Shown: positions 9,725 through 19,928, numbered from the stretch's first letter. The stretch is DNA of 64,000 nt from Agromyces aurantiacus (GCF_016907355.1 NZ_JAFBBW010000001.1:2046001-2110000), one strand, 5' to 3'. Translations and numbers: made by a program. Notes: generated by a model not told the origin, from the letters alone.

Positions 9725-11326
9725 ATGACCATCATCCACGAGGCGTCGTCCGTGCCCGGCGCCGCCGCCGAGCCGGCCGCGCCGAGGACCTACGAGGTCC
9801 GCACCTTCGGCTGCCAGATGAACGTGCACGACTCCGAGCGCCTGAGCGGCTCGCTCGAGGCCGCCGGGTACGTCCCCGCGAACGGCGGTGAGCCCGACGT
9901 CGTCGTGATCAACACGTGCGCGGTGCGCGAGAACGCCGACAACAAGCTCTACGGCAACCTCGGCCACCTCGCCGGCGTCAAGCGCCGGCACGCGGGCATG
10001 CAGATCGCCGTCGGCGGCTGCCTCGCCCAGAAGGACAAGAACGTCATCCTCGAGAAGGCGCCCTGGGTCGACGTCGTCTTCGGCACGCACAACATGGGAT
10101 CGCTGCCGAGCCTGCTCGAGCGCGCGCGCCACAACGACGAGGCGCAGCTCGAGATCCTCGACGCGCTCGAGGTGTTCCCCTCGACGCTGCCCACCAAGCG
10201 CGACTCGACCTACTCCGGGTGGGTGTCGATCTCGGTCGGCTGCAACAACACGTGCACGTTCTGCATCGTGCCCGCGCTGCGCGGGAAGGAGAAGGACCGC
10301 CGGCCGGGCGAGATCCTCGCCGAGATCCAGGCGCTCGTCGACGACGGCGCGGTCGAGGTCACGCTCCTCGGCCAGAACGTCAACTCCTACGGCGTCGAGT
10401 TCGGCGACCGGCAGGCGTTCGGCAAGCTCCTGCGCGCCGCCGGGCGGATCGAGGGCCTCGAGCGCATCCGCTTCACGAGCCCGCACCCCGCGGCCTTCAC
10501 CGACGACGTCATCGACGCCATGGCCGAGACGCCGAACGTCATGCCGCAGCTGCACATGCCGCTCCAGTCCGGCTCCGACCGCATCCTGAAGGCGATGCGC
10601 CGCTCGTATCGCTCCGAGAAGTTCCTCGGCATCCTCGACCGGGTGCGTGCACGCATCCCGCACGCGGCGATCTCGACCGACATCATCGTCGGCTTCCCCG
10701 GCGAGACCGAGGAGGACTTCCAGGCGACCCTGCGCGTCGTGGAGGCCGCGCGCTTCGCCTCCGCGTTCACGTTCCAGTACTCCATCCGCCCCGGCACCCC
10801 CGCCGCGACGATGGAGGAGCAGGTGCCGAAGGAGGTCGTGCAGGACCGCTACGACCGTCTCATCGCCCTGCAGGAGCGCATCTCGTGGGAGGAGAACCAG
10901 GCGCTCGTCGGCCGTCCGGTCGAGGTGCTGGTCTCCACGGGGGAGGGCAAGAAGGACGCCGAGACGCACCGGCTGAGCGGTCGCGCCGAGGACAGCCGCC
11001 TCGTGCACTTCGAGGTGCCCGAGGGTTCGGAGCTGCCCCGGCCCGGCGACGTGGTGTCGGTCACGATCACGCAGGCGGCCCCGTTCCACCTGCTCGCCGA
11101 CTCCCTCGACGGCACGCCACTGCGCATCCGTCGCACGCGCGCGGGCGACGCGTGGGACCGCGCGCAGGCCGAGAGCTGCGGCGTGCCCGCATCGCCCGGC
11201 GCCGCGGCATCCGCGCCGGGTCGCGTGTCGCTCGGGCTGCCGACGCTCCGAGTCGGCCCCGAGCCCCTCACCGCGCCGGGCGTCGGCACCATGCCGATCT
11301 ACGACCCGAGCGACGGCCAGCGCTGA
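9725..11326 (+). CDS. miaB: tRNA-2-methylthio-N6-dimethylallyladenosine synthase MiaB
   Basis: Radical-SAM methylthiotransferase acting on i6A37 of tRNA. 533 residues. The N-terminal UPF0004 domain has its three cluster cysteines in [19 protein letters not shown] and VGGCLAQKD. The radical-SAM CxxxCxxC is in [13 protein letters not shown], and the C-terminal TRAM domain starts near [12 protein letters not shown]. About 70 residues after TRAM are an Ala/Pro-rich tail. The next gene, miaA, makes the substrate modification and starts 2 nt after this stop. Confidence 0.96.
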   Translation: MTIIHEASSVPGAAAEPAAPRTYEVRTFGCQMNVHDSERLSGSLEAAGYVPANGGEPDVVVINTCAVRENADNKLYGNLGHLAGVKRRHAGMQIAVGGCLAQKDKNVILEKAPWVDVVFGTHNMGSLPSLLERARHNDEAQLEILDALEVFPSTLPTKRDSTYSGWVSISVGCNNTCTFCIVPALRGKEKDRRPGEILAEIQALVDDGAVEVTLLGQNVNSYGVEFGDRQAFGKLLRAAGRIEGLERIRFTSPHPAAFTDDVIDAMAETPNVMPQLHMPLQSGSDRILKAMRRSYRSEKFLGILDRVRARIPHAAISTDIIVGFPGETEEDFQATLRVVEAARFASAFTFQYSIRPGTPAATMEEQVPKEVVQDRYDRLIALQERISWEENQALVGRPVEVLVSTGEGKKDAETHRLSGRAEDSRLVHFEVPEGSELPRPGDVVSVTITQAAPFHLLADSLDGTPLRIRRTRAGDAWDRAQAESCGVPASPGAAASAPGRVSLGLPTLRVGPEPLTAPGVGTMPIYDPSDGQR

Positions 11327-11327
11327 C

Positions 11328-12248
11328 GTGACGCTCATCGCGATCGTCGGTGCGACCGGCACGGGCAAGTCGCGCTTCGCGCTCGACCTCGCGCACGCGA
11401 TCGCCGAGGCCGGGCGACCCGCCGAGGTGGTCAACGCCGACGCCATGCAGCTCTACCGCGGCATGGACATCGGCACGGCCAAGCTCGCACCCGCGGAGCG
11501 CGAGGGCGTGCCGCACCGGCTGCTCGACGTGCTCGACGTCACCGACGAGGCGTCCGTCGCGGCGTACCAGTCCGAGGCGCGGAGGGCCGTGGACGAGATC
11601 CTCGCGCAGGGTGGCGTCGCGCTGCTCACCGGCGGCTCGGGGCTCTACGTCTCGAGCGTCATCCACGACCTGCGCTTCCCGGGCACCGACGCCGCCGTCC
11701 GCGCGCGACTGGAGGCCGAGCTCGACGAGGTCGGGCCGGGCCTGCTGCATCGCCGCCTGCGGGAGCTCGACGCCGAGACGGCCGCGAGCGTCGACCCGCA
11801 GAACGGCCGTCGCATCGTGCGCGCGCTCGAGGTCATCGAGCTCACGGGGGAGCCCAAGGCCGCGCGCCTGCCCGACGTGCCCGTGCCGTGGCGCCCGCAC
11901 CGCATCGTGCACCTGCGCTCCGAGCGGGCGACGCTCGTCGACCGGCTCGACGCGCGCGCCGCGGCGATGTGGCGCGACGGCCTCGTCGAGGAGGTGCGCG
12001 AGCTGATCCCCGCCGGGCTCGAACGCGGCGTCACCGCGCGCAAGGCGATCGGCTACGCGCAGGCACTCGCGCAGGTCCACGGCCGCATGACCGAGGCCGA
12101 CGCGATCGCCGAGACGCAGGCGCTCACGCGGACGTATGCGCGGCGCCAGGTGGGCTGGTTCAAGCGGTACGCCGACGCCGCGATCGTCGACGCCGATGAT
12201 CGCGCGGCGGTCGAGGCCGAGGTCGCGCGCCAGGCCGCGCTGGGCTGA
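11328..12248 (+). CDS. miaA: tRNA dimethylallyltransferase MiaA
   Basis: Adds the dimethylallyl group to A37 of tRNAs that read UNN codons; MiaB then adds the methylthio group. 306 residues. The P-loop GATGTGKS is at residues 8-15; other family motifs are [23 protein letters not shown] and [17 protein letters not shown] 11328 lies one base after the miaB stop, so translation is probably coupled. Confidence 0.96.
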   Translation: MTLIAIVGATGTGKSRFALDLAHAIAEAGRPAEVVNADAMQLYRGMDIGTAKLAPAEREGVPHRLLDVLDVTDEASVAAYQSEARRAVDEILAQGGVALLTGGSGLYVSSVIHDLRFPGTDAAVRARLEAELDEVGPGLLHRRLRELDAETAASVDPQNGRRIVRALEVIELTGEPKAARLPDVPVPWRPHRIVHLRSERATLVDRLDARAAAMWRDGLVEEVRELIPAGLERGVTARKAIGYAQALAQVHGRMTEADAIAETQALTRTYARRQVGWFKRYADAAIVDADDRAAVEAEVARQAALG

Positions 12249-12284
12249 CCCCGTCGCGCGTCGGGGAGGGCCCCCGGCGATCCC

Positions 12285-12290
12285 TAGACT
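12285..12290 (+). promoter_or_regulatory. dapF promoter -10 box
   Basis: TAGACT ends 6 nt before the dapF ATG, which predicts a leaderless mRNA. Confidence 0.65.
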
Positions 12291-12296
12291 GAGGGG

Positions 12297-13181
12297 ATGG
12301 CGTTCGATCTGCGCTTCACCAAGGGCCACGGCACGGGCAACGACTTCGTGCTCTTCAGCGACCCCGAGGGAGACGTGCAGCTGACGCCCACGCAGATCGC
12401 CGCGGTGTGCGACCGGCACTTCGGCGTCGGCGGCGACGGCCTCATCCGCGCCGTGCGCTCCGATCGGCTCGTCGACGGGGCCGCCGCGATCGCGGAGGAT
12501 CCGGATGCCACGTGGTTCATGGACTACTGGAACGCCGACGGCAGCCCGTCGGAGATGTGCGGCAACGGCATCCGCGTGTTCACGCGCTACCTCGTCGACC
12601 AGGGCCTCGTCGACCTCGCCGACGGCGACTGGGTCGCGATCGGCACTCGTGCGGGTGTGCGCCGCGTGCGCGCGCTCGGCAGCGGCGGCTTCGAGGCCGA
12701 CCTCGGCGTCTGGCGCCTCGATGGCGGCGAGCCCCTCGTGCGTGCCAAGAACCTGCCTGTGGCCCGTCCCGGGCTCGGCATCGACGTCGGCAACCCGCAC
12801 GTGGTCGTCGCCCTCGCCGACGACGACGAGCTCGAGAGCCTCGACCTGGCGTACGTGCCCATCCTCGACCCGGAGCCCCAGGCCGGTGCGAACGTCGAGT
12901 TCGTCGTGCCGGCCGAACCGCTCGTCGAGGCCGGGCGGGGCCGGATCCGGATGCGCGTGCACGAGCGCGGCTCGGGCGAGACCCTCTCGTGCGGCACGGG
13001 CGCGGTGGCGTCGGCTCTCGCGGTGCGCTACTGGGCGGGCGAGGGCGCGCCCGACGAGTGGGTCGTCAACGTACCGGGCGGCATCGTGGGGGTGCGCATG
13101 GTCGCGGAAGGCGACGGCGAGCACGTGCTGCTCTCCGGCCCGGCCGAGCTCGTGTTCGACGGGGTGCTGAGCCTCGCCTGA
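12297..13181 (+). CDS. dapF: Diaminopimelate epimerase
   Basis: Converts LL- to meso-diaminopimelate for lysine and peptidoglycan synthesis. 294 residues. The two catalytic cysteines lie in [10 protein letters not shown] and [10 protein letters not shown]; the N-terminal [11 protein letters not shown] is typical. ATG 12297 follows a -10 box by 6 nt with no ribosome site. Cell walls of Agromyces-like bacteria use diaminobutyrate instead of meso-DAP in the peptide, in which case this enzyme would serve lysine synthesis only (family knowledge, not visible here). Confidence 0.97.
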   Translation: MAFDLRFTKGHGTGNDFVLFSDPEGDVQLTPTQIAAVCDRHFGVGGDGLIRAVRSDRLVDGAAAIAEDPDATWFMDYWNADGSPSEMCGNGIRVFTRYLVDQGLVDLADGDWVAIGTRAGVRRVRALGSGGFEADLGVWRLDGGEPLVRAKNLPVARPGLGIDVGNPHVVVALADDDELESLDLAYVPILDPEPQAGANVEFVVPAEPLVEAGRGRIRMRVHERGSGETLSCGTGAVASALAVRYWAGEGAPDEWVVNVPGGIVGVRMVAEGDGEHVLLSGPAELVFDGVLSLA

Positions 13182-13217
13182 GCGAGCGGATGCCGCGGCG
13201 CGGCCGACCGCGCGCCG

Positions 13218-13829
13218 TCAGCGCTCGCGCGTGACCGCGAGGACGCGGAACCCCTTCGAGGTCGCGGCGCGCTCGACGTGCCATCCCTCGCCGAGGTCGT
13301 CGGCGAGCCAGCGCTGCAGCGAGTCGGCGCCGAGGTTCTTCTGCACCACGAGCCACGCGGTCGCGCCGGCCTCGAGCCGCGGCAGCCAGCGGCGCAGCAG
13401 CTCGTGCAGCTCGGCCTTGCCGATGCGGATCGGCGGGTTCGACCAGATCGCGGCGAAGCGCACGTCGTCGGGAACATCATCGGGGCGAGCCGGGTTGACA
13501 TTGGTGAGGCCCAGGCGCGCGGCGTTGCGGCCGACGAGGTCGAGCGCCCGCTCGTTGACGTCGACCGCCCACACCGTGGCATCCGGCGCCTCGAGGCCCA
13601 GGGTGAGCGCGACGGGGCCCCACCCGGCGCCCAGGTCGAGCAGATGACCGCCGGCCGGGGGCTCGGGCACCTCGTCGAGGAGCACGCGCGTGCCGAGGTC
13701 GACGTGGCCGGGGCTGAACACGCCGCCCGCGGTGAGCACGTCGAACTCGCGACCTGCGAGGCGCACGGTGACGGTGCGGAGCGCGCGGTCGTCGGCGGGC
13801 TTCGACGAGAAGTAGTGCTCCTGCGGCAT
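13218..13829 (-). CDS. RsmC-like class I SAM-dependent methyltransferase
   Basis: A 203-residue protein beginning MPQEHYFSSKP, as in RsmC/RlmG-type RNA methyltransferases. The SAM-binding motif is LLDLGAGWGPVALTL, and the catalytic SNPP is in WSNPPIRIGK, the N6/N2 amino-methyltransferase signature. It is half the length of E. coli RsmC, keeping only the catalytic domain, as is usual in actinobacteria. The target base (16S rRNA G1207 in E. coli) is not established here. Start ATG is 7 nt from a -10 box on the minus strand; dapF converges on it. Confidence 0.85.
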   Translation of the reverse strand: MPQEHYFSSKPADDRALRTVTVRLAGREFDVLTAGGVFSPGHVDLGTRVLLDEVPEPPAGGHLLDLGAGWGPVALTLGLEAPDATVWAVDVNERALDLVGRNAARLGLTNVNPARPDDVPDDVRFAAIWSNPPIRIGKAELHELLRRWLPRLEAGATAWLVVQKNLGADSLQRWLADDLGEGWHVERAATSKGFRVLAVTRER

Positions 13830-13836
13830 ACAGGGG

Positions 13837-13863
13837 AACCTATCGCACGAACGGAAGTAGGCT
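13837..13863. promoter_or_regulatory. Divergent leaderless promoters of the RsmC-like gene and hflX
   Basis: On the minus strand TAGGTT (13842 down to 13837) lies 7 nt before the ATG at 13829. On the plus strand TAGGCT (13858-13863) lies 7 nt before the hflX ATG at 13871. Both start codons are within a 41-bp gap, so each -35 falls on the other gene's side and the promoters must overlap. Confidence 0.6.
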
Positions 13864-13870
13864 GGACGGG

Positions 13871-15397
13871 ATGAACGACGCGGAACACGAGACCCACGAC
13901 GACGCGGTTGCTCGCGTGCTCCGGAGCGCGGACGTGCGCGCGGGCGTCGCCCGATTCGGGGCCTCCGAGGCCGCGTCGATCCAGCGCGAGGGGCTCGCGG
14001 TCGATGCCGACGGCGGCTTCGACGGCGAGCAGTACGACCGCGAGGCGCGCGCGGCGCTCCGACGCGTCGGCGGGCTGTCGACCGAGCTCGAGGATGTCAC
14101 GGAGGTCGAGTACCGGCAGCTGCGACTCGAGAACGTCGTGCTCATCGGCGTGTACCCGCAGGGCTCGCTCGAGGATGCCGAGAACTCGATGCGCGAGCTC
14201 GCGGCGCTCGCCGAGACGGCCGGTGCGCGCGTGCTCGACGGCGTGCTGCAGCGCCGTCCGCATCCCGACCCCTCGACCTACCTCGGCCGCGGCAAGACGG
14301 AAGAGCTGCGTCACATCGTCGCGGCGCTCGGGGCCGACACGGTCGTGGCCGACACCGAGCTCGCGCCGAGCCAGCGACGCGCCCTGGAGGACGCGGTGAA
14401 GGTCAAGGTCATCGACCGCACCGCCGTCATCCTCGACATCTTCAGCCAGCACGCCAAGAGCCGAGAGGGCAAGGCGCAGGTCGAGCTCGCGCAGCTCGAG
14501 TACCTCCTCCCTCGCCTGCGCGGCTGGGGCGAGTCGATGTCGCGCCAGGCCGGCGGCCAGGTCGGCGGCGCCGGCGCGGGCATGGGCTCCCGCGGTCCCG
14601 GTGAGACCAAGATCGAGCTCGACCGCCGGCGCATCCATTCGCGCATGGCCAAGCTCCGCAAGCAGATCGCGGGCATGAAGCCCGCGCGCGACGCCAAGCG
14701 CGCCAACCGCAAGCGCAATGCGGTGCCCTCGGTCGCGATCGCGGGCTACACCAACGCGGGCAAGTCGAGCCTGCTCAACCGCATCACCGGGGCGGGCGTG
14801 CTCGTCGAGAACGCGCTCTTCGCCACGCTCGACGCGACCGTGCGCCGCAACACCACGTCCGACGGTCGCGTGTACACGATCGCCGACACCGTCGGGTTCG
14901 TCCGGAACCTGCCGCACCAGCTCGTCGAGGCGTTCCGGTCGACGCTCGAGGAGGTGGGCGACGCCGACTTGATCGTGCACGTCGTCGACGGCGCGCACCC
15001 CGACCCGGCGGCGCAGATCGCGACCGTGCGCGACGTCATCGGCGAGGTCGGCGCGCGCGACGTGCCCGAACTCGTGGTCTTCAACAAGGCCGACCTCATC
15101 GGGCCCGAGGAGCGCCTCGTGCTCCAGGGGCTCGAGCCGAACGCCGTGTTCGCCTCGGCGCGTACCGGCGAGGGCGTGCCCGACGTGCTCGCCGCGATCT
15201 CGCGCATGCTGCCCGACCCGGCGATCGAGGTCGACCTCCTCGTGCCGTACGACCGCGGCGACGTCGTCTCGACGCTGCACGAGACCGGCCGCGTGCTCTC
15301 GACCGACTACGTCGAGGACGGCACGCGCATCCGCGCGCTGGCCTCGCCCGAGCAGGCGGCGCAGCTCGCCGAATTCCGCGCGACCGCGCTCGCCTGA
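13871..15397 (+). CDS. hflX: Ribosome-associated GTPase HflX
   Basis: Splits stalled ribosomes under stress. 508 residues. The N-terminal HflX domain has ENVVLIGVYPQGSLEDAENS and the glycine-rich GGQVGGAGAGMGSRGPGETK. The G domain has G1 GYTNAGKSSLLNR, G3 DTVGFVRNLPHQ and G4 NKAD. The ~70-residue N-terminal extension is not conserved. Leaderless start at ATG 13871. Confidence 0.95.
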   Translation: MNDAEHETHDDAVARVLRSADVRAGVARFGASEAASIQREGLAVDADGGFDGEQYDREARAALRRVGGLSTELEDVTEVEYRQLRLENVVLIGVYPQGSLEDAENSMRELAALAETAGARVLDGVLQRRPHPDPSTYLGRGKTEELRHIVAALGADTVVADTELAPSQRRALEDAVKVKVIDRTAVILDIFSQHAKSREGKAQVELAQLEYLLPRLRGWGESMSRQAGGQVGGAGAGMGSRGPGETKIELDRRRIHSRMAKLRKQIAGMKPARDAKRANRKRNAVPSVAIAGYTNAGKSSLLNRITGAGVLVENALFATLDATVRRNTTSDGRVYTIADTVGFVRNLPHQLVEAFRSTLEEVGDADLIVHVVDGAHPDPAAQIATVRDVIGEVGARDVPELVVFNKADLIGPEERLVLQGLEPNAVFASARTGEGVPDVLAAISRMLPDPAIEVDLLVPYDRGDVVSTLHETGRVLSTDYVEDGTRIRALASPEQAAQLAEFRATALA

Positions 15398-15463
15398 CCT
15401 CGGCCGCGTGACCTCCCGGAGTCACGGGTCGTAACAACGGGGACGATTCCGGGCGCCCCGGCG

Positions 15464-15469
15464 TATCGT
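15464..15469 (+). promoter_or_regulatory. metF-metE promoter -10 box
   Basis: TATCGT would start transcription near 15476, immediately before the structured leader. A clear -35 is not seen. Confidence 0.45.
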
Positions 15470-15475
15470 CGCTCC

Positions 15476-15595
15476 TGATCGTGGCGAGCGGCCGGATGCC
15501 GCCCGCCTGGAGCGACCGCCGAGCCCGGCACCCGCCCGCGAGACCCGCCCGCCGTTCCGGCCGGCCGGGCGCGGAGTGCCGTGCCTGCCACCGTC
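15476..15595 (+). promoter_or_regulatory. Candidate SAM-I/IV-clan riboswitch in metF-metE leader
   Basis: A closing stem pairs GTGGC (15481-15485) with GCCAC (15587-15591). GAG follows the 5' strand directly (15486-15488), then a hairpin GCGGC/GCCGC (15488-15502). CCCGGCACCC at 15524-15533 resembles the SAM-I/IV core CCGGCAACC, and GTGCC at 15576-15580 lies shortly before the 3' closing strand, as in SAM-IV. It precedes a methionine operon. The ribosome site of metF (AGGAG, 15613-15617) is only ~25 nt away, so translational control is plausible. The fold was drawn by hand and not scored. Confidence 0.45.
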
Positions 15596-15622
15596 CGTCG
15601 CGGCATCCGCACCAGGAGCACC

Positions 15623-16618
15623 ATGACCGGACGCGAGCCAGCCGGCGACGGCGACGGCGCTCGGCCGAGGCCGCCGATCTCGTTCGAGCTGTTCCCGCCG
15701 CGCACCGACGCGGCGGCGATCGCGCTCGGGCGCACGATCGACCGGCTCGCGGAGGCCGACCCGGCCTTCATCTCGGTGACGTTCGGCGCGGGCGGATCCT
15801 CGCGCGACCGCTCGCTCACCGTGCTGCGGTACATGCTCGAGCACACGGATGTCGAGCCGATGGCGCACCTGACCTGCGTGGGCTCGAGCCACGCCGAGGC
15901 GAACCGGCTCGTCCGCGAGTTCCTCGACGCGGGCGTGACGAGCTTCCTGGCCCTGCGCGGCGACCCGCCGGTCGGCGCCGGCCCCGAGGCGGGCATCGGC
16001 GACCTCGAGAGCGCGGCCGAGCTCGTCCAGCTCATCCACCGCGTCCAGGAGGAGCGCGAGCCCTACGGACAGGTCGGCATCCCCGGCATCCCGGGCGCGA
16101 CCCGCATCCTCGAGCGACCGCGTCCCGAGCGCGTCGCGGTCGCCGCGTTCCCGACCGGCCACCCGCGCTCGCGCGGCGCCGGCCAGGACGTCGACGTGCT
16201 GCTCGCCAAGGAGGTCGCGGGCGCGAACCTCGCCATCACGCAGCTGTTCTGGCACGCCGACGACTACCTCGGCTTCGTCGAGCGCGCCCGGGCCGGCGGC
16301 GTGACCATCCCGATCCTGCCGGGCATCATGCCGGTCACGACCCCCGCGCGGCTCGCACGCCTCGAGCAGCTCACCGGCGTGCCCGCGCCGAGCGAGCTCG
16401 CGATCGCGCTCGAGATCGAGCCCGACGCCGACGCGCAGTTCGACCTCGGCGTCGACTTCGCCGCCGACCTCGCCGGCGAGGTGCTCGCCGGCGGCGCCCC
16501 CGGACTCCACCTGTACACCTTCAACCGCCACGAGGCCGTGCTCGCCGTCCTGGACCTGCTCGGCCTGCGCACCATCCCCGCCCACGCGGGCACCGAGAGG
16601 AACACGAGAGAACGATGA
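15623..16618 (+). CDS. metF: 5,10-methylenetetrahydrofolate reductase
   Basis: FAD enzyme that makes 5-methyl-THF, the methyl donor for methionine synthesis. 331 residues. Family motifs include [34 protein letters not shown] and [13 protein letters not shown] 15623 is preceded by CAGGAG. The frame is open upstream to 15581 but that part overlaps the leader and is not conserved in character. The stop overlaps the metE ATG (ATGA), placing methyl donor and methyl acceptor enzymes in one operon. Confidence 0.94.
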   Translation: MTGREPAGDGDGARPRPPISFELFPPRTDAAAIALGRTIDRLAEADPAFISVTFGAGGSSRDRSLTVLRYMLEHTDVEPMAHLTCVGSSHAEANRLVREFLDAGVTSFLALRGDPPVGAGPEAGIGDLESAAELVQLIHRVQEEREPYGQVGIPGIPGATRILERPRPERVAVAAFPTGHPRSRGAGQDVDVLLAKEVAGANLAITQLFWHADDYLGFVERARAGGVTIPILPGIMPVTTPARLARLEQLTGVPAPSELAIALEIEPDADAQFDLGVDFAADLAGEVLAGGAPGLHLYTFNRHEAVLAVLDLLGLRTIPAHAGTERNTRER

Positions 16619-18957
16619 CCGCACCCGCCTTCCCCGCCGGAACCATCCTCGGCTACCCCCGCATCGGTCGCCGCCGCGAGCTCAAGCACGCCGTCGAGGC
16701 GTTCTGGGCCGGACGCATCGACGCCGACGAGCTCGAGCGCACGGCCGCGGACCTGCGTGCCGCGACGCGCGAACGCCTCGCCGCGCTCGGCCTCGGCCGC
16801 ACCGACTCCGCGATCCCCGAGAGCTTCTCGTACTACGACCAGGTGCTCGACGCCGCCGTCGCGGTCGGCGCGATCCCGACGCGCTTCGAGCGACTCCTCG
16901 ACGCCGACGGCCGGCTCGACCTCACGGGCTACTTCACGGTCGCGCGGGGCGAGGGCGCCGACGCGCCGCTCGAGATGACGAAGTGGTTCGACTCGAACTA
17001 CCACTACCTGGTGCCCGAGATCGGGCCCGACACCGCCTTCGCCGCACACGCCGACGCGCTCGTCGCGCAGGTGCGCGAGGCCCGCGAGGCCGGGTTCGTC
17101 ACGCGCCCCGTGCTCGTCGGGCCGGTCACCTTCCTGCTGCTGGCCAAGGCGGCGGATGACGCGCCCGAGGGCTTCCGCCCGATCGAGCGCCTCGCCGACC
17201 TGGTGACCGTGTACGCCGAGCTGCTCGCGGCACTCCGCGATGCCGGAGCCGAGTGGGTGCAGCTCGACGAGCCGGCGCTCGTCAGCGAGAGCATCGACGA
17301 GCCGCGCGAGCGCGTGCTCGACGCGGTCGGCGCGGCCTACGACGTGCTCGGCGCCGCCGAGGCGCGCCCGGCGATCTTCGTCGGCGCGCCGTACGGCTCG
17401 CTCGACGACGCGCTGCCCGCGCTCGCGGCGACGCCCGTCGAAGCGCTCGGGCTCGACCTCGTGCGCGGCACCGCGCCCGAGCGGCTCGACGGCGTGACCG
17501 AGGAGGCGCTCGCCGCGAAGACGCTCGTCGCGGGCGTGATCGACGGCCACAACATCTGGCGCGGCGATCTCGAGCGCGCGTTCGCGCACGCCGAGGCGCT
17601 CCGCTCGTTCTCGGGCGACGTCGCGGTGTCCACCTCGACCTCGCTGCTGCACGTGCCGCACGACGTCGAGGACGAGTCCGCGCTCGACGCCCGCCTCGTG
17701 GGCTGGCTTGCGTTCGCCGACCAGAAGGTCGCGCAGGTCGCGGTGCTGGCTCGCGGCCTCGCCGAGGGGCGCGAGGCGATCACGGCTGAGCTCGACGCGG
17801 CATCCGCCTCGCTCGCCGACCGCGCCGCCGCCCCCGGCGTGCGCGTGCCCGCCGTGCGCGACCGCCTCGCCGCGCTCGGCGCCGACGCCTTCGCGCGCGT
17901 CGACTACGACGCGCGCGTCGCCGCGCAGGAGGACCTCGCCCTGCCCGCGCTGCCGACCACGACGATCGGCTCGTTCCCACAGACCGCCGACATTCGCCGC
18001 GCCCGCGCCCGCCTCGTCAAGGGCGAGCTGACGGATGCCGCCTACCGCGAGCTCATGCGCGAGGAGATCGCCCGCGTCATCCGCCTGCAGGAGGAGCTCG
18101 GCCTCGACGTGCTCGTGCACGGCGAGCCGGAGCGCAACGACATGGTGCAGTACTTCGCCGAGCTGCTCGACGGCTTCGCCGTGACCCAGAACGGCTGGGT
18201 GCAGTCGTACGGATCGCGCTGCACGCGCCCGTCGATCCTGTGGGGCGACGTCTCGCGTCCGGCGCCGATGACGGTGGAGTGGTCGCAGTACGCGCAGTCG
18301 CTGTCGGAGAAGCCCGTCAAGGGCATGCTCACGGGCCCGGTGACGATCCTCGCGTGGTCGTTCGTCCGCGACGACCAGCCGCTCGGCGACACCGCACGCC
18401 AGGTCGCCCTGGCGCTGCGCGACGAGATCGGCGACCTCGAGCAGGCCGGCATCCGCGTCATCCAGGTCGACGAGCCGGCGCTGCGCGAGCTGCTGCCGCT
18501 CAAGCGCGCCGACCAGCCCGCCTACCTCGACTGGTCGGTCGGCTCGTTCCGGCTCGCGACCGGCGGCGCCGCGCCCGCGACGCAGGTGCACACGCACCTC
18601 TGCTACTCGGAGTTCGGCGTCGTCATCGACGCGATCCGCGAGCTCGACGCCGACGTCACCTCGATCGAGGCGGCCCGCAGCCGCATGGAGGTCGTCGACG
18701 ACCTGTCGGCCAGCGGCTTCGACCACGGCGTGGGCCCGGGCGTGTACGACATCCACTCGCCGCGCGTGCCGAGCGTCGAGGAGGTGCAGTCGCTGCTCGA
18801 ACGCGCCGTCGGCGCGATCCCGGCCGGACGGCTCTGGGTGAACCCCGACTGCGGCCTGAAGACGCGCGGCTACGACGAGACGGTCGCGTCGCTCGCGAAC
18901 ATCGTCGAGGCGACGCAGGCCGTCCGTGCCGGCGCGGCGGTGGTCGCCGCGGGCTGA
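16615..18957 (+). CDS. metE: Cobalamin-independent methionine synthase MetE
   Basis: Transfers the methyl group from 5-methyl-THF-polyglutamate to homocysteine. 780 residues, full length for the two-barrel enzyme. N-terminal [13 protein letters not shown]-terminal zinc ligands are His and Cys in HTHLCYSEF plus a late Cys in [13 protein letters not shown] 16615 overlaps the metF stop; the frame is open back to 15481 but that is shadow of metF. Regulation is expected through the leader upstream of metF. A large stem-loop follows the stop. Confidence 0.97.
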   Translation: MTAPAFPAGTILGYPRIGRRRELKHAVEAFWAGRIDADELERTAADLRAATRERLAALGLGRTDSAIPESFSYYDQVLDAAVAVGAIPTRFERLLDADGRLDLTGYFTVARGEGADAPLEMTKWFDSNYHYLVPEIGPDTAFAAHADALVAQVREAREAGFVTRPVLVGPVTFLLLAKAADDAPEGFRPIERLADLVTVYAELLAALRDAGAEWVQLDEPALVSESIDEPRERVLDAVGAAYDVLGAAEARPAIFVGAPYGSLDDALPALAATPVEALGLDLVRGTAPERLDGVTEEALAAKTLVAGVIDGHNIWRGDLERAFAHAEALRSFSGDVAVSTSTSLLHVPHDVEDESALDARLVGWLAFADQKVAQVAVLARGLAEGREAITAELDAASASLADRAAAPGVRVPAVRDRLAALGADAFARVDYDARVAAQEDLALPALPTTTIGSFPQTADIRRARARLVKGELTDAAYRELMREEIARVIRLQEELGLDVLVHGEPERNDMVQYFAELLDGFAVTQNGWVQSYGSRCTRPSILWGDVSRPAPMTVEWSQYAQSLSEKPVKGMLTGPVTILAWSFVRDDQPLGDTARQVALALRDEIGDLEQAGIRVIQVDEPALRELLPLKRADQPAYLDWSVGSFRLATGGAAPATQVHTHLCYSEFGVVIDAIRELDADVTSIEAARSRMEVVDDLSASGFDHGVGPGVYDIHSPRVPSVEEVQSLLERAVGAIPAGRLWVNPDCGLKTRGYDETVASLANIVEATQAVRAGAAVVAAG

Positions 18958-18968
18958 CCCACCGAACG

Positions 18969-19020
18969 CACGAGGGGCGGATGTCGCGGCGCGAGGCCGC
19001 GGCATCCGCCCCTCGTCGTG
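18969..19020. terminator. Bidirectional stem-loop between metE and lexA
   Basis: CACGAGGGGCGGATG and GCGGC on the left pair with GCCGC and CATCCGCCCCTCGTCGTG on the right around GCGAG, giving a stem of about 20 bp. The two genes converge here, so it can end both transcripts. No T-run. It contains the frequent GCGGCATCCG decamer. Confidence 0.7.
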
Positions 19021-19042
19021 CCGGGCGGGCGTCGCCGACGCG

Positions 19043-19732
19043 TCAGACGGTGCGGAGCACCGCCACGACCTTGCCGAGCACCTCGGCCTGGTCACCGAGG
19101 ATCGGCTCGAACGCCGTGTTCCGTGGGAGCAGCCACGTGTGGCCGTCGCGCTGGCGGAACACCTTGACGGTGGCCTCGCCGTCGAGCATCGCGGCGACGA
19201 TCTCGCCGTTCTCGGCGGTGGGCTGGGAGCGCACGACGACCCAGTCGCCGTCGCAGATCGCCGCGTCGATCATCGAGTCGCCCACGACCTTGAGGATGAA
19301 CAGCTCGCCCTTGCCCACGAGCTGGCGGGGGAGCGGGAACACCTCCTCGATCTGCTGCTCGGCCGTGATCGGCACGCCCGCGGCGATGCGGCCGACGAGC
19401 GGCACCATCGCGGCGTCGCCGACCGGGGCGGGCTCGGCGGCCGACTGACGCGGCTCGGTGCCGGGCACGTCGATGAGGACCTCGAGCGCACGCGGGCGGT
19501 TCGGGTCGCGGCGAAGGTACCCCGCGAGCTCGAGCTGGTTGAGCTGGTGGGTCACGCTCGAGAGGGAGGAGAGCCCGACCGCGTCGCCGATCTCTCGCAT
19601 GCTCGGCGGATAGCCCCGCTCGGCGACCGACCGGCGGATGACCTCGAGGATCGCGAGCTGCTTGGCGCTCAGCGTCTTGCGCCGACGCGACCGGCCGCCC
19701 GTGCCGCGTGCCTGGTCGATGTCGATCGTCAC
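19043..19732 (-). CDS. lexA: SOS repressor LexA
   Basis: Self-cleaving repressor of the SOS regulon. 229 residues. The N-terminal winged helix has [20 protein letters not shown]. The cleavage site is A118-G119 in GRIAAGVPI, with catalytic S153 (VVGDSMID) and K190 (GEATVKVF). GTG 19732 gives a normal length and is preceded by AGAGG. An in-frame ATG at 19807, 5 nt after a -10 box, would give a 254-residue leaderless form. The gene carries its own LexA box, so it is autoregulated. Confidence 0.95.
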   Translation of the reverse strand: MTIDIDQARGTGGRSRRRKTLSAKQLAILEVIRRSVAERGYPPSMREIGDAVGLSSLSSVTHQLNQLELAGYLRRDPNRPRALEVLIDVPGTEPRQSAAEPAPVGDAAMVPLVGRIAAGVPITAEQQIEEVFPLPRQLVGKGELFILKVVGDSMIDAAICDGDWVVVRSQPTAENGEIVAAMLDGEATVKVFRQRDGHTWLLPRNTAFEPILGDQAEVLGKVVAVLRTV

Positions 19733-19788
19733 GGTGTCGCCTCTCGTCGCGGCCCTCGTCGGCCTGATCGTGATGTCGGTGGTCGGTG

Positions 19789-19812
19789 TTCGACTGTCCT
19801 CGGACATTCGAA
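19789..19812. repeat. 24-bp palindrome in the lexA leader
   Basis: TTCGACTGTCC and GGACATTCGAA are mirror arms with one mismatched pair and two central bases. It lies at the predicted lexA transcription start, downstream of the -10 box. It resembles two half LexA sites (TCGA) at a longer spacing than usual, so it may be a second repressor contact or a leader hairpin. Confidence 0.5.
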
Positions 19813-19841
19813 ACTGTATCCGCCTCGCACACGCGCGACAA
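19813..19841 (-). promoter_or_regulatory. lexA promoter
   Basis: Read on the minus strand: -35 TTGTCG (19841-19836), a 17-bp spacer, -10 TACAGT (19818-19813). This is close to the vegetative sigma consensus. Its -35 overlaps the LexA box. Confidence 0.7.
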
Positions 19842-19854
19842 ACATCCGTTCGAG
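19839..19854. promoter_or_regulatory. LexA box on the lexA promoter
   Basis: CAAACATCCGTTCGAG shares AACATCCGTTCG with the recA box and fits TCGAAC-N4-GTTCGA with substitutions in the left arm. It overlaps the lexA -35 hexamer. Confidence 0.75.
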
Positions 19855-19896
19855 TGTGTCGCGGAATCGGCACCGGAAATCCCACCATCCGGTTCC

Positions 19897-19925
19897 TTGC
19901 ACCGTCGAATGTTCGAAGATATATT
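19897..19925 (+). promoter_or_regulatory. Promoter of the LysM gene
   Basis: -35 TTGCAC (19897-19902), 17-bp spacer, -10 TATATT (19920-19925). It is one of the closest matches to sigma-70 consensus in the window and is AT-rich against its surroundings. The -10 lies inside a LexA box. Confidence 0.7.
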
Positions 19926-19928
19926 CGG
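19913..19928. promoter_or_regulatory. LexA box on the LysM gene promoter
   Basis: TCGAAGATATATTCGG keeps TCGAA and TTCG at the LexA spacing. It covers the -10 hexamer of the LysM gene promoter, so repression would be direct. Confidence 0.65.

Noticed and set aside
15481..15622. Coding extension of metF or metE into the leader
   Set aside because: Frames are open only because of GC content; the region forms RNA stems and metF has a proper ribosome site at 15613.
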